Origin: Microbacterium flavescens
GTDB taxonomy: Bacteria; Actinomycetota; Actinomycetes; Actinomycetales; Microbacteriaceae
Reading direction: 5' to 3'
Length of the DNA stretch: 46,963 bases
Assembly (NCBI RefSeq): GCF_018588945.1
Contig: NZ_JAFIWA010000011.1
Span: 1 to 46,963 of the forward strand
The stretch's first letter is position 1. Every line of letters begins with the position of its first letter. Positions 32,199 to 41,200 of this stretch are shown piece after piece. A program made the position numbers and the translations under genes. Under the pieces are notes generated by a model. The model saw only the letters and a program-made list of their open reading frames with translations, ran no database searches and was not told the DNA's origin.

Positions 32199-34711
32199 GC
32201 GGGCGGAGGGATGCCTCGACCGGCGCCGACCGCACGCCCCGGGTCGTTCCGCGCATCGTCGTCGGGAGCCTGTTCGCCCTCATAGTCGTCCTGGTGGCGG
32301 CGGCAGCCGCCTGGCCGATCTACCGCTCGTGGTCGTTCGGGCCCCTCGTGACGGTCGCCGTTTCGATCGCGTCCGCGCTTGCGGCCGTCGCGACGCGCCG
32401 TCGGTGGAGCGGCTGGATCGTGGCCGGTGGGCTGCTCGTCGCGTTCTTCGTCATCGGCGTGCCGCTCGCCGTGCCCTCGCGCCTCGGCGGACCGGCCGAC
32501 CTGCTGCGCGGCTTCGGCGAGCTGGCCTCGGGCGCGGTGCTCGGCTGGAAGGACCTCATCACGGTGGAGCTGCCGGTCGGCTCCTACCGCAATCTCCTCG
32601 TCCCCGCCCTCATCGTGTTCCTCGTCGGAACGTGCGTGCTGCTCCTGCTCGCCTGGCGCGCCGACCGCATCGCCTACGCGGCCGTCCCCGTCGCACTGGC
32701 GATGGTGTCGTTCGGGCTCTTCTTCGGCAGGACGACGGTGAGCGCGCCGATCACGCTCGGGCCGCTGTCCCTCTACGCCCCTGTCGAGACGGCGCTCGGT
32801 GCGCTCAGCCTGCTGTCGTGTCTGCTGTGGCTCGCGTGGCGCACCCACGACGAGCGCCTGCGCGCGCTGCAGCGGGCGGCCGCGTCCAGCGGGGTGCGCG
32901 TCTCGCGGCGGCCGTCGCGGGCGGACCGGCGGCGGACGGCGCTCGGCGCGGGAATGGTGGCGGCAGCCCTCGTCCTGGCGGTCGGCGTGGTCCCCTTCGC
33001 CGCGCGCGGCGCGGAGCGCGACGTGCTGCGGTCGGCCGTTGGACCGGAGATCGATCTCTCGGCCGCGGTCAGCCCGCTCGCCGAGTACCGCGCGCTGTTC
33101 ACGGAGGAGCGGGCGCAGGACGTCCTCTTCACGGTCACGTCCGACTCGTCCCTGCCGGAGCGCGTGCGGCTCGCCACTCTCGACGCGTACGACGGCGAAG
33201 TGTTCCGCAGCGGTGGCGAAGGGTCGGTCGACGCGGGCCGTTTCGTGCGCGTGCCCTCATCGCTCGACGCCGGCGACGGCACGCCGATCGAGGCGACCAT
33301 CGAGATCGAAGCACTCGACGGCATCTGGATGCCGACGGTCGGGCGCCTGTCGGGCGTCGAATTCGAGGGCGGTCGTGCCGCGGCCCTCGCGGATCGGTTC
33401 TACTACAACGCCGCCGCTTCGGCCGGGGTGCAGACAGCCGGCGGAGGACTCGCACCCGGCGACCGGTACGTCGCCTCGGGCGTCGAACCGGAGACGCCCG
33501 TTCTCAGCGAGATCGAGGCGCCGGGCGGCGCAGGCAGCGGTATCGCGGCGCCGGACAGTCTGAGGGCCTGGGTTGAAGCGCACCTCTCAGGCAGCGGAGG
33601 GGCGGCGCTTGCCGAGCTCGTCGGGCTGCTGCGCGAGCGCGGCTACCTCAGCCACGGACTCGACGACGGCGGTGACGAGGGGCCTGCCTGGGCGGACGCG
33701 CTGGCGGACTACCGCTTCCAGCCCAGCGCATCAGGGCATTCGCTCGCACGCGTCGACGCGATGTTCGGTCGGCTGCTGGAGCGGGAGGACGATCCGCGCG
33801 CGAAGGCATCCGGCAACTACGTCGCGGCGGTGGGCGACGACGAGCAGTTCGCCGTCGCGGTCGCCTTGATCGCGCGCGAGCTCGGATTCCCGTCGAGGGT
33901 GGTGCTCGGCGCGCGCCTCGGTGAGACGCAGCCCGGTCTCACCTCGTGCGACGAGGGCGTGTGCCAGGCGCAGGACCTCTCGGCGTGGACCGAGGTGCAG
34001 TCCGCCGACGGGGACTGGGTCTCCGTCGACGTGACACCGCAATGGGACGAGTCGCCCAGCCTCGACGTCACCGAGCAGCGCGACCCGGAGATCGTCACCG
34101 AGGTGCGCCCCGACACGGTCGAAGAGGTGCTCCCGCCCGATCCGCTCCAGGAGGACTCCGCCACGAGCGACCCCGCGGTCGAGGAGACGGGTCTCGACCT
34201 CGCCTGGCTGTGGCCGATCCTGCGCACCACCGGTGTCGCCCTGCTGATCCTCGGGCTCGCGCTCGGGCCCTTCCTCGTGGTCATCGGGGCCAAGGCCGCC
34301 CGGCGTCGCGGCCGTCGGCGGGCGCTTTCGCCGGCGACGCGCATCGCCGGAGGGTGGGAGGAGTACGTGGATGCCGCGATCGACGCCGGTCGCGAAGCGC
34401 CGCGCACGCACACCCGCCGCGAGCTCGCACTCGGCTTCGGCTCGGGCGCCGGGCTCCGACTCGCTGACACCGCCGACCGCGCCGTATTCTCGTCCGGAGA
34501 CGCGACGGAGACCGACGCCGCGGAGTACTGGCGGTGGGTCGACGACGAGCGTCGCCTCCTCGCAACGGAGCGAGGGTTCTGGAGAAGGCTTGCCGTGACC
34601 GTATCGTTGAGATCGTTCGTCCGACACCTGGCACCTCCCACGGGTGCCCGCACGCGTTTCGCCGAGAGGGGGAGGCGCCGGGCAGTCCAGCCCGTGCGAC
34701 CGATGCCATGA
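32195..34711 (+). CDS. transglutaminase-fold membrane protein with degenerate active site
   Basis: Encodes 838 aa. The N-terminal 230 residues hold several membrane helices (for example FALIVVLVAAAAAWPIY and LLVPALIVFLVGTCVLLLLAW). A large extracytoplasmic part ends in a transglutaminase-like core, then a further helix near residue 675 (GVALLILGLALGPFLVVIGA) and a charged cytoplasmic tail. In the core the family pattern GxCxxFA reads G547-D-D549-E-Q-F-A, so the catalytic Cys is Asp. The HAW motif reads S596-A-W, so the His is Ser. Only the Asp (D612, VSVDVTPQW) remains. The fold is recognisable, but enzyme activity by the usual triad is not expected. It matches tgm of the PFNA cluster. The start overlaps the DUF58 stop by ATGA. 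Confidence 0.9.
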   Translation: MSGRRDASTGADRTPRVVPRIVVGSLFALIVVLVAAAAAWPIYRSWSFGPLVTVAVSIASALAAVATRRRWSGWIVAGGLLVAFFVIGVPLAVPSRLGGPADLLRGFGELASGAVLGWKDLITVELPVGSYRNLLVPALIVFLVGTCVLLLLAWRADRIAYAAVPVALAMVSFGLFFGRTTVSAPITLGPLSLYAPVETALGALSLLSCLLWLAWRTHDERLRALQRAAASSGVRVSRRPSRADRRRTALGAGMVAAALVLAVGVVPFAARGAERDVLRSAVGPEIDLSAAVSPLAEYRALFTEERAQDVLFTVTSDSSLPERVRLATLDAYDGEVFRSGGEGSVDAGRFVRVPSSLDAGDGTPIEATIEIEALDGIWMPTVGRLSGVEFEGGRAAALADRFYYNAAASAGVQTAGGGLAPGDRYVASGVEPETPVLSEIEAPGGAGSGIAAPDSLRAWVEAHLSGSGGAALAELVGLLRERGYLSHGLDDGGDEGPAWADALADYRFQPSASGHSLARVDAMFGRLLEREDDPRAKASGNYVAAVGDDEQFAVAVALIARELGFPSRVVLGARLGETQPGLTSCDEGVCQAQDLSAWTEVQSADGDWVSVDVTPQWDESPSLDVTEQRDPEIVTEVRPDTVEEVLPPDPLQEDSATSDPAVEETGLDLAWLWPILRTTGVALLILGLALGPFLVVIGAKAARRRGRRRALSPATRIAGGWEEYVDAAIDAGREAPRTHTRRELALGFGSGAGLRLADTADRAVFSSGDATETDAAEYWRWVDDERRLLATERGFWRRLAVTVSLRSFVRHLAPPTGARTRFAERGRRRAVQPVRPMP

Positions 34712-36198
34712 ATGCCGATGCATCCGCCACCGTCGCCGGGATCCTGATCTCGCTGCTCGCGGTCGCCGCCGTCTACGTCTGGACGGCGCTCGCGCTCTCC
34801 GCCGTGTTCCGCAAGTCGGGCGAGGAGTCGTGGAAGGCGTGGGTTCCGGTCCTCAACGTCATCGTGCTGCTGCAGCTCGGGGGTCTGTCGCCCTGGCTCG
34901 TACTGCTGGCGCTCGTTCCCGTGCTCGGCGGGGTCGCGCTGTGGGTGTTCATCGTGATCGCCTGCTATCGGGTCAACGTCGCCTTCGGATTCGGCGTCGG
35001 CATGACCGTGCTCGCCGCGCTGCTGTTCCCGGTGTGGGCGACGGTGCTCGGCTTCGGCTCCGCCCGCTGGGTGGGTGCCGACCACGCCGCGGGCGTGCGC
35101 CGCTCCACCGCCGAGTCCGAAGCCCGTGTCCCGGGCTTCACGCCCGCCGACGCCGGACCGCCCCCGCCGCTGCCCGGCACCGGGAGCGCGGCCGCGCCCC
35201 ACGCCTGGGCTCCCGCGCCGACGGCTGCGATGCCCCCGGCGCCCCCCGTGCCGCCGGCTCCTGCTTCCGGCGCGCCTCGTGCCGCCGGTGCCCCGGCCGC
35301 TCTGGCCGCTGCCGACGAGCCGATCTCCTTCGTGCCGGTGACCGGTGCGTCGCGGCCCGTGCCCCCCGCGGCGTTCGACTACACCGAGCCCTCGCACCCG
35401 AACATCCCCCCGCGGCCGGCCGATCCGTCCCCGGTGCTCGGCGAGGAGTCCGCACCCGCGCCCGCCACGTCGGCACGCGCCAATCAGAACTGGGGCGGCT
35501 TCGATCTCGGCGCCGTCGTCGAGCTGACCGGTGAGGTCACTGCAGCCGTCAGCGGCGCACCGCATCCGATCGCCGCCGTCCCCGGGGTCGCCGCCGACCA
35601 GCCGGACGAGGACTCCGATCCCCGGCCCGCCGTCACCCGCGTGCCCGCCGCACGTCCTGCGCCGACCGTCGAGCCCTGGGCTCCGGCGCGCTCGCCGCTT
35701 CCTGAGGGCGACGCCTTCCCGGAGGCGTCCGGCGAGGTGTCGGCGGTCGCCGGAGCACCGGATGCCGGAACCCCGCGCTCCGCGCGGACCTCGGTCTCCG
35801 CGCAGCACGTCCTGCCCGAGATCCCCGACGACGTCGACGAGACGGTGATCGCGAACCGCCGCAAGGGGAAGTGGTCCCTCCAGTTGCCGACCGGCAGTTC
35901 GGTCGACCTCGATGCGGATGTCGTGCTCGTCGGACGCCGGCCGGCGCGGAGCACCGCGTTCCCCGACGCGCAGCTCGTCGTGGTCGACGACGGCACCGTC
36001 TCCAAGACGCACCTGCGCCTCGAGCGCAACGGCGACGAGTGGTCGGTGACCGACCTGCACTCCACCAACGGCACGATCCTCATCGCCTCCGACGGCGCCG
36101 AACGCGAGATCCCGCCCGGTGCCGCGCATCGCGCCCCCGCTCGGCTGCTCCTGGGCGATGCCGAGCTGCGGCTGCTGGCGGACGATACGAGCCGATGA
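34708..36198 (+). CDS. membrane protein with C-terminal FHA domain
   Basis: Encodes 496 aa. Three hydrophobic segments occupy the first 120 residues (ILISLLAVAAVYVWTALAL, then VLNVIVLLQLGG...VLGGVALWVFIVIACY and VGMTVLAALLFPVWATVLGF), similar to the small DUF5684-type membrane domain. A long Pro/Ala-rich cytoplasmic linker (about 130-370) leads to the FHA domain (about 388-490), with VLVGRRP, VSKTHLRLERN and LHSTNGTIL, the expected phosphothreonine-binding residues. Just before the FHA domain is DETVIANRRKG with Thr379. It resembles the repeat motif in the next protein and has the position of the GarA/FhaA regulatory phosphothreonine. The ATG overlaps the preceding TGA; the stop overlaps the next ATG. 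Confidence 0.9.
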   Translation: MNADASATVAGILISLLAVAAVYVWTALALSAVFRKSGEESWKAWVPVLNVIVLLQLGGLSPWLVLLALVPVLGGVALWVFIVIACYRVNVAFGFGVGMTVLAALLFPVWATVLGFGSARWVGADHAAGVRRSTAESEARVPGFTPADAGPPPPLPGTGSAAAPHAWAPAPTAAMPPAPPVPPAPASGAPRAAGAPAALAAADEPISFVPVTGASRPVPPAAFDYTEPSHPNIPPRPADPSPVLGEESAPAPATSARANQNWGGFDLGAVVELTGEVTAAVSGAPHPIAAVPGVAADQPDEDSDPRPAVTRVPAARPAPTVEPWAPARSPLPEGDAFPEASGEVSAVAGAPDAGTPRSARTSVSAQHVLPEIPDDVDETVIANRRKGKWSLQLPTGSSVDLDADVVLVGRRPARSTAFPDAQLVVVDDGTVSKTHLRLERNGDEWSVTDLHSTNGTILIASDGAEREIPPGAAHRAPARLLLGDAELRLLADDTSR

Positions 36199-36884
36199 CG
36201 CCGGTCGACCCCGTGAACGCGTCCGATCCGGGCGCGGACGCCACAGCGCCTCCCGACGAGGCTGTCGACGACGCCACCGTGGTCTCGGTGCGGCGGCGCG
36301 GAGCGCCCGACCCGGTGGACCGTGACACGGCGGTGTCGTCCCGCCGGCGCCGGGAGCCCGGTGCCGTCGATGATGCGACGGTGCTATCGGCCCGCCGTCG
36401 CGGTGCGCCGGATCCCGTCGACGACGAGACGGTGGTGTCTGTGCGACGCCGCAGCGCGCCTGACGTGGCAGATGCGGCAGACGCGGCAGACGACACCGTG
36501 CTGTCGCGCCGGGCGGTGTCCGCCGCCGAAACCGCCCGGGAGGTGGAGGCCACGCTGCTGCGGCCGCCGCCCCCACGGTCCGACGACGCCGATCGCCGCC
36601 CGGCCGCGGCGACCCGCGCAGAGGGCGGCCGCGATGCGCGCATCCCCGACGCGCAGGTTCTCCGCACGCCTGTCCCCCCGCGTCCGGTGCCGCCGGTGAG
36701 CGCGGTGCGCGCCCCGTCGCCCGCACGCCCGCCGAGCCCTGATCGACCGGCGCCGGCCGGTGACCATGAGAGTCTGGAGCGTGCAGCACGGACCCGCGAC
36801 CGCCGGCGGACGCTGATCGTGGTGCTCGCCGCCGCGGCGGTGGCCCTCGGATCGGCGGGTGCGCTCGTGTTCCTGCTGATGTGA
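36195..36884 (+). CDS. tail-anchored protein with threonine-containing 17-residue tandem repeats
   Basis: Encodes 229 aa and belongs to no family I recognise. Residues 25-92 are four repeats of 17 residues with consensus D-D-x-T-V-V/L-S-x-R-R-R-x-A-P-D-P-V. Their threonines are at 28, 45, 62 and 79; a degenerate fifth copy carries T101. A Pro/Arg-rich linker follows, then one membrane helix at the extreme C-terminus (about 207-229, TLIVVLAAAAVALGSAGALVFLL). Acidic residues before Thr and hydrophobic residues after it fit substrates of actinobacterial Hanks kinases. Three FHA proteins and a kinase are coded in the same operon. The likely role is a multivalent phosphothreonine docking platform at the membrane (inference). 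ATGA overlaps the upstream gene. In related clusters a PP2C phosphatase is often found near here; none is present in this operon. Confidence 0.85.
   Translation: MTPVDPVNASDPGADATAPPDEAVDDATVVSVRRRGAPDPVDRDTAVSSRRRREPGAVDDATVLSARRRGAPDPVDDETVVSVRRRSAPDVADAADAADDTVLSRRAVSAAETAREVEATLLRPPPPRSDDADRRPAAATRAEGGRDARIPDAQVLRTPVPPRPVPPVSAVRAPSPARPPSPDRPAPAGDHESLERAARTRDRRRTLIVVLAAAAVALGSAGALVFLLM
36267..36470 (+). repeat. four in-frame 51-bp tandem repeats
   Basis: Units 36267-36317, 36318-36368, 36369-36419 and 36420-36470 encode the 17-residue acidic-Thr-hydrophobic-Arg repeat. Units 1, 3 and 4 are the most alike; unit 2 is the most diverged in protein. Copy number at such repeats often varies between strains. 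Confidence 0.85.
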
Positions 36885-36910
36885 CGGCGACCGGTGACCT
36901 GAGGATGACG

Positions 36911-38227
36911 ATGACCGACCCTGCCGCTTCCGCCCGCCTCGTGCGGGAGGAGCCCTTCGACGAGAGCCCCGTGACGCCCGAGGCGGCGGCGCGGCTCGGG
37001 ATCGTGCCCGCCGGGCTCGGATTCCGCTCGCTCGCGTTCGCGATCGATGTCGCCGTCTGGCTGGTGCTGGCCGCGCCGCTGATCGCCGGAGTGATCATGT
37101 TCGTCCTGGGCGACACCTCGCTGCTGCCCGTGATCCTCATCGCGGCCGGCTGGGCGCTGACCGCGATCTTCGTCCTGATCCAGCTGATCCTCCACGGGCG
37201 TCGCGGCGTCACGACCGGCAAGGCCGCACTTCGCCTGCGCTCGATCTCCGCGGCCGACCTCGGGCGTCCCGGGTTCTGGCGGGTGGTCCTGCGCGCCGTC
37301 GTCCTGGCGGTGAGCACGGTCGTCCTGGTGGTCGTCGGCCCGGCGGTGCTGTTCGCCTCGAGCCTCGCCGATCCGCAGCGGCGCGGGCGCAGCATCCTGG
37401 ACCGCATCGGCCGATGCTGGGTCATCGACGCGCGTGCGGGGCTCGACCCGTTCGACGCCAAGGCGCTCCGCCACGCGCGGCGCGCGCTGCGCGATCGCCC
37501 CGACGACACCGAGGAGCTGCCCTCCATGGCGAGCGGCGCGCCGGCGGAGTCGGCCCTGCGCATCCCCGACGCGCGTTCGCGCGCCGGGGTGGTCGGACCC
37601 GGAGGCACCGGGGCGCAGTGGGCGCTCGCGCGCTCGGGCGACGAAGGCGTCATCGACGGAGTGCCGGGAGTGGATGCCACGCCGCCGGTCCCCGTCGCGC
37701 AGAGCTTCGCGCCCGCGGCCGAGAGCTTCGCGGCGCCGGCTGCGACCGCTGCCTCCTTCCCGGCACCCGCGGCCGCCGCCCCCACCCCTGCACCCGTCGC
37801 GCCGACTCCGGCCCCCGCTCCGGCCCCCGCGCCCGCCGAGGTCGTTCAGGTCGTCGGTGCCGCCCCGGCCGCCGGGCTGCGTCGTGCGCAGGCCATGGTC
37901 CGCTTCGACGACGGCTCCGTCGTGCGCGTGCCCGTGCTCGGCCTCATCGGCCGCGACCCCGAGCCCGCCGCGGGCGAGACCGCCGACGCCGTCGTGCGGC
38001 TGGACGATCCGCAGCGGCTCATGTCGAAGACACACGCCGCCTTCGGGCAGGATGCCGAGGGCGTGTGGGTCGGCGACCGCGGTTCGCGCAACGGCACGCA
38101 GCTCCTCTCGCCCGGCGGCGATGTCGTCGACGTGCCGGCGGGGGAGCGGATGCGGGTGCCCGTGGGCTGGACCGTGCAGATCGGCGGCAGGACGTTCGAG
38201 CTCGTTCCGAGAGGTGCTGATTCGTGA
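36911..38227 (+). CDS. RDD membrane protein with C-terminal FHA domain
   Basis: Encodes 438 aa from the ATG at 36911, which is preceded by TGAGG at 36900-36904. GTG at 36881 (GTGA overlap with the previous stop) and ATG at 36905 are alternatives. An RDD-type membrane domain (GLGFRSLAFAIDVAVWLVLA, later GRRGVTTGKAALRLR and GFWRVVLRA) has three hydrophobic segments within the first 150 residues. A linker follows that becomes almost pure Ala/Pro (about 255-305). The FHA domain ends the protein: LGLIGRDPEP, LMSKTHAAFGQD, GSRNGTQLL. The Arg, Ser and Asn that contact phosphothreonine are kept. It sits directly before the EssC-type ATPase with a GTGA overlap, suggesting it bridges kinase signalling and the secretion ATPase. 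Confidence 0.9.
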   Translation: MTDPAASARLVREEPFDESPVTPEAAARLGIVPAGLGFRSLAFAIDVAVWLVLAAPLIAGVIMFVLGDTSLLPVILIAAGWALTAIFVLIQLILHGRRGVTTGKAALRLRSISAADLGRPGFWRVVLRAVVLAVSTVVLVVVGPAVLFASSLADPQRRGRSILDRIGRCWVIDARAGLDPFDAKALRHARRALRDRPDDTEELPSMASGAPAESALRIPDARSRAGVVGPGGTGAQWALARSGDEGVIDGVPGVDATPPVPVAQSFAPAAESFAAPAATAASFPAPAAAAPTPAPVAPTPAPAPAPAPAEVVQVVGAAPAAGLRRAQAMVRFDDGSVVRVPVLGLIGRDPEPAAGETADAVVRLDDPQRLMSKTHAAFGQDAEGVWVGDRGSRNGTQLLSPGGDVVDVPAGERMRVPVGWTVQIGGRTFELVPRGADS

Positions 38228-41200
38228 AGCTGAAGCTGGGTCTGCGTCGAGGCGTCGGATCCACCGTCGACGTGCTCGTGACCGCTGATTCGACGGCGAC
38301 CGTGCAGGACGTCGCGCGTGCCCTCGCGGAGGGTGACGCGCTGGCCGCCCCGGGCGGGGTGAACGCGAGCGACGTGCCCACGCTGCTCGTCGCCTCGCCG
38401 GCGGGTCGACCCGTGCACCTCGACCCGTCGGCGTCCATCGCGGATGCGCCGATCGGCTCGGGATTCGACGCCTCCATCGTGCCTGCCGTGCACGGCGCCG
38501 GAGCGGATGGCGCGGTGACCGCGGCGGTCATGCGCATCCACAGCGGGCCCGACGCCGGCCGCACGATCGCGCTGCCGGCGGGGACGACGGTGATCGGCCG
38601 GGTCTCTCCCGCCCAGGTGCTGCTGGATGACCCCCTGGTCTCGAAGCGTCACGCCCGCGTCGAGGTCGACCAGTCCATCGAGCTCGTCGACCTCAACTCC
38701 GCGAACGGCCTCATCGTCGACGGCGGGCTCGTGCAGCGCGTCCGCGTGATTCCCGGGCAGAAGATCACGATCGGCGCGACGGAGGTCTCGTTCTCCCTCG
38801 TCCCGCGCGTGGAGACCGACGCGTCCCTCGTGCTCGAGCGCGGCGGCGCGCTGATGTTCAACCGCTCGCCGCGCGTGGAGGACCGCTACGCGGGGCAGGA
38901 GTTCCGGCATCCGATCATCCCGAACGAGGCCGACCCGCGGATCTTCCCGTGGCCCATGATCATGGCCCCGGTGCTGCTGGGCCTCGCGATGTTCGCCGTC
39001 ACGCAGCGCCCCACGTCGCTGCTCATCGTCGCGATGGCGCCCCTCATGATGCTGGGCAACTTCATCGGCCAGCGCACCCAGCAGGGCAAGAAGCTCCAGC
39101 TGGAGATCGAGACGTTCGAGACCCAGCTCGACGAGCTCGAGGAGCAGCTCGAGATGGAGGAGATCGTCGAGCGCGAGCGGCGGCGCGCCGAGGCCCCGGC
39201 GACGGCGACCGTGTACGAGAACGCGATGGCGCTCGGGCCGATGCTGTGGACCCGGCGGCCGGAGCACTGGAACTTCCTGGGGCTGCGCCTCGGGGTCGGT
39301 GCGGGGCACAGCCGCAACACGGTGCAGGAGGCGAACGACCAACGCGGCATCGCGCAGTACTCGCAGCAGGTGCGGAAGCTCCGGGACCGGTTCGCGCACA
39401 TCGACGACGTGCCCGTGATCGAGCTGCTGCCGTCCGCCGGCGCGATCGGCATCGCGGGCCCCCGCGAGCTCGCCGCCGATGTGGTGCGTGGACTCGGCGT
39501 GCAGCTGTTCGGCCTGCACGCCCCCAACGAGGTCGTCACCGCCGCCATCGTCGACCCCGGCTGGACCGGCGACATGGAGTGGATGAAGTGGCTGCCGCAC
39601 ACCACCAGTCCGCGCTCGCCGTTCGCGGAGATGGCCCTCGCCGACAGCCAGTCGGCCGGCACGGCCCTGCTCAACGGACTCGAGGAGGCCATCCTCGAGC
39701 GCCTGTCGGGATCGGCCACGCACCGCGGCCCGCTGGCCGCGAGCGAGGTCTCGATGGCGCTGGGCAAGCACGTCGGCGAGCAGCGGGGCGGCGGCGGCTC
39801 GGCCGCCGGAGACGTATCGCTCGTCCTCTTCGTCACGCACGACGCGCCGGTTGATCGGCCGCGACTCACCCAGGTCATCGAGCGAGGGCCGGATGCCGGT
39901 GTCTACACCGTCTTCGTCGCGCCGACCGTCGAGTCGCTCCCGGCATCGTGCCGCACGTACATCGACGTCAGCAACGGGCTCGACGAGGCGACCGTCGGGT
40001 GGGTGCGCGCGGGCGACCGGGCCCAGAGCGTCGCGATCGAGGGCGTCTCGCGCGAATACGCCGAGATTTTCGCCAAGCGGCTCGCGCCCGTCGTCGACTC
40101 GAGCTCGGTCGCGGCCGACTCGTCCGACCTTCCGGCCAGCGTCTCGCTCCTGCGCCTCATCGGCACCGACATGGCGGCCGAGCCGCAGGCGGCCGTCGAG
40201 CGCTGGCGGCAGAACAACTCGATCATCGACCGCACGCGCGGCCCCCGGCCGCGACTGCGGCGCGCCGGGACGCTCAAGGCGTACGTCGGCCAGGGGAGTC
40301 CCGATGCGATGTCGCTCGACCTTCGCACGCAGGGCCCGCACGCGCTCGTCGGCGGGACCACCGGGTCGGGCAAGTCCGAGTTCCTCCAGGCGTGGGTGCT
40401 CGGCATGGCGGCGGAGTACAGCCCCGATCGCGTGACCTTCCTGTTCGTCGACTACAAGGGCGGGTCGGCGTTCGCCGACTGCGTCGAGCTGCCGCACACG
40501 GTCGGCCTCGTGACCGACCTGAGCCCGCATCTCGTCCGTCGCGCCCTCACCAGCCTGCGCGCCGAGCTCCACCATCGGGAGCACCTGTTCAACCGGAAGA
40601 AGGCCAAGGACCTCCTCGAGCTCGAGAAGCGCCAGGATCCCGAGACCCCGCCGGCACTGGTGCTCGTCATCGACGAGTTCGCGGCCCTCGCCACGGAGGT
40701 GCCCGAGTTCGTCGACGGCGTCGTCGACATCGCCCAGCGCGGCCGATCGCTGGGCATCCATCTGATCATGGCGACGCAGCGCCCGGCGGGCGTCATCAAG
40801 GACAACCTCCGCGCCAACACGAACCTCCGCGTCGCGCTGCGGATGGCGGATGCCGCGGACTCCAACGACGTCGTCGGCGACGCGGTGGCGTCGACGTTCG
40901 ACCCGTCGATCCCGGGTCGCGGCATCGCCAAGACCGGTCCCGGCCGCCTCGTGCCGTTCCAGTCCGGCTACGCCGGCGGGTGGACGGCGGAAGAGCCCGA
41001 CCGCGCCCAGGTGCGCGTGGCCGAGCTGCGCTTCGGCTCGGTCACGCTGTGGGAGGCGGACGGCGACAGCGAGTCCGACACGCACGACGAGGACCTCGGG
41101 CCGAACGACCAGAAGCGGCTGGTGGCGAACCTCGTGGCCGCCGCCGGCGAGGCGCGGATCCCCGCCCCCCGGCGACCCTGGCTCGACGATCTCGCGGGCA

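Noticed and set aside
32195..34711. Active transglutaminase or cysteine protease function
   Set aside because: The Cys and His positions of the triad are Asp549 and Ser596, so the usual chemistry is not possible.
36881..36910. GTG at 36881 as start of the RDD-FHA gene
   Set aside because: The GTGA overlap is attractive, but ATG 36911 has a good TGAGG site and the intervening residues show no conserved feature. Kept only as an alternative.
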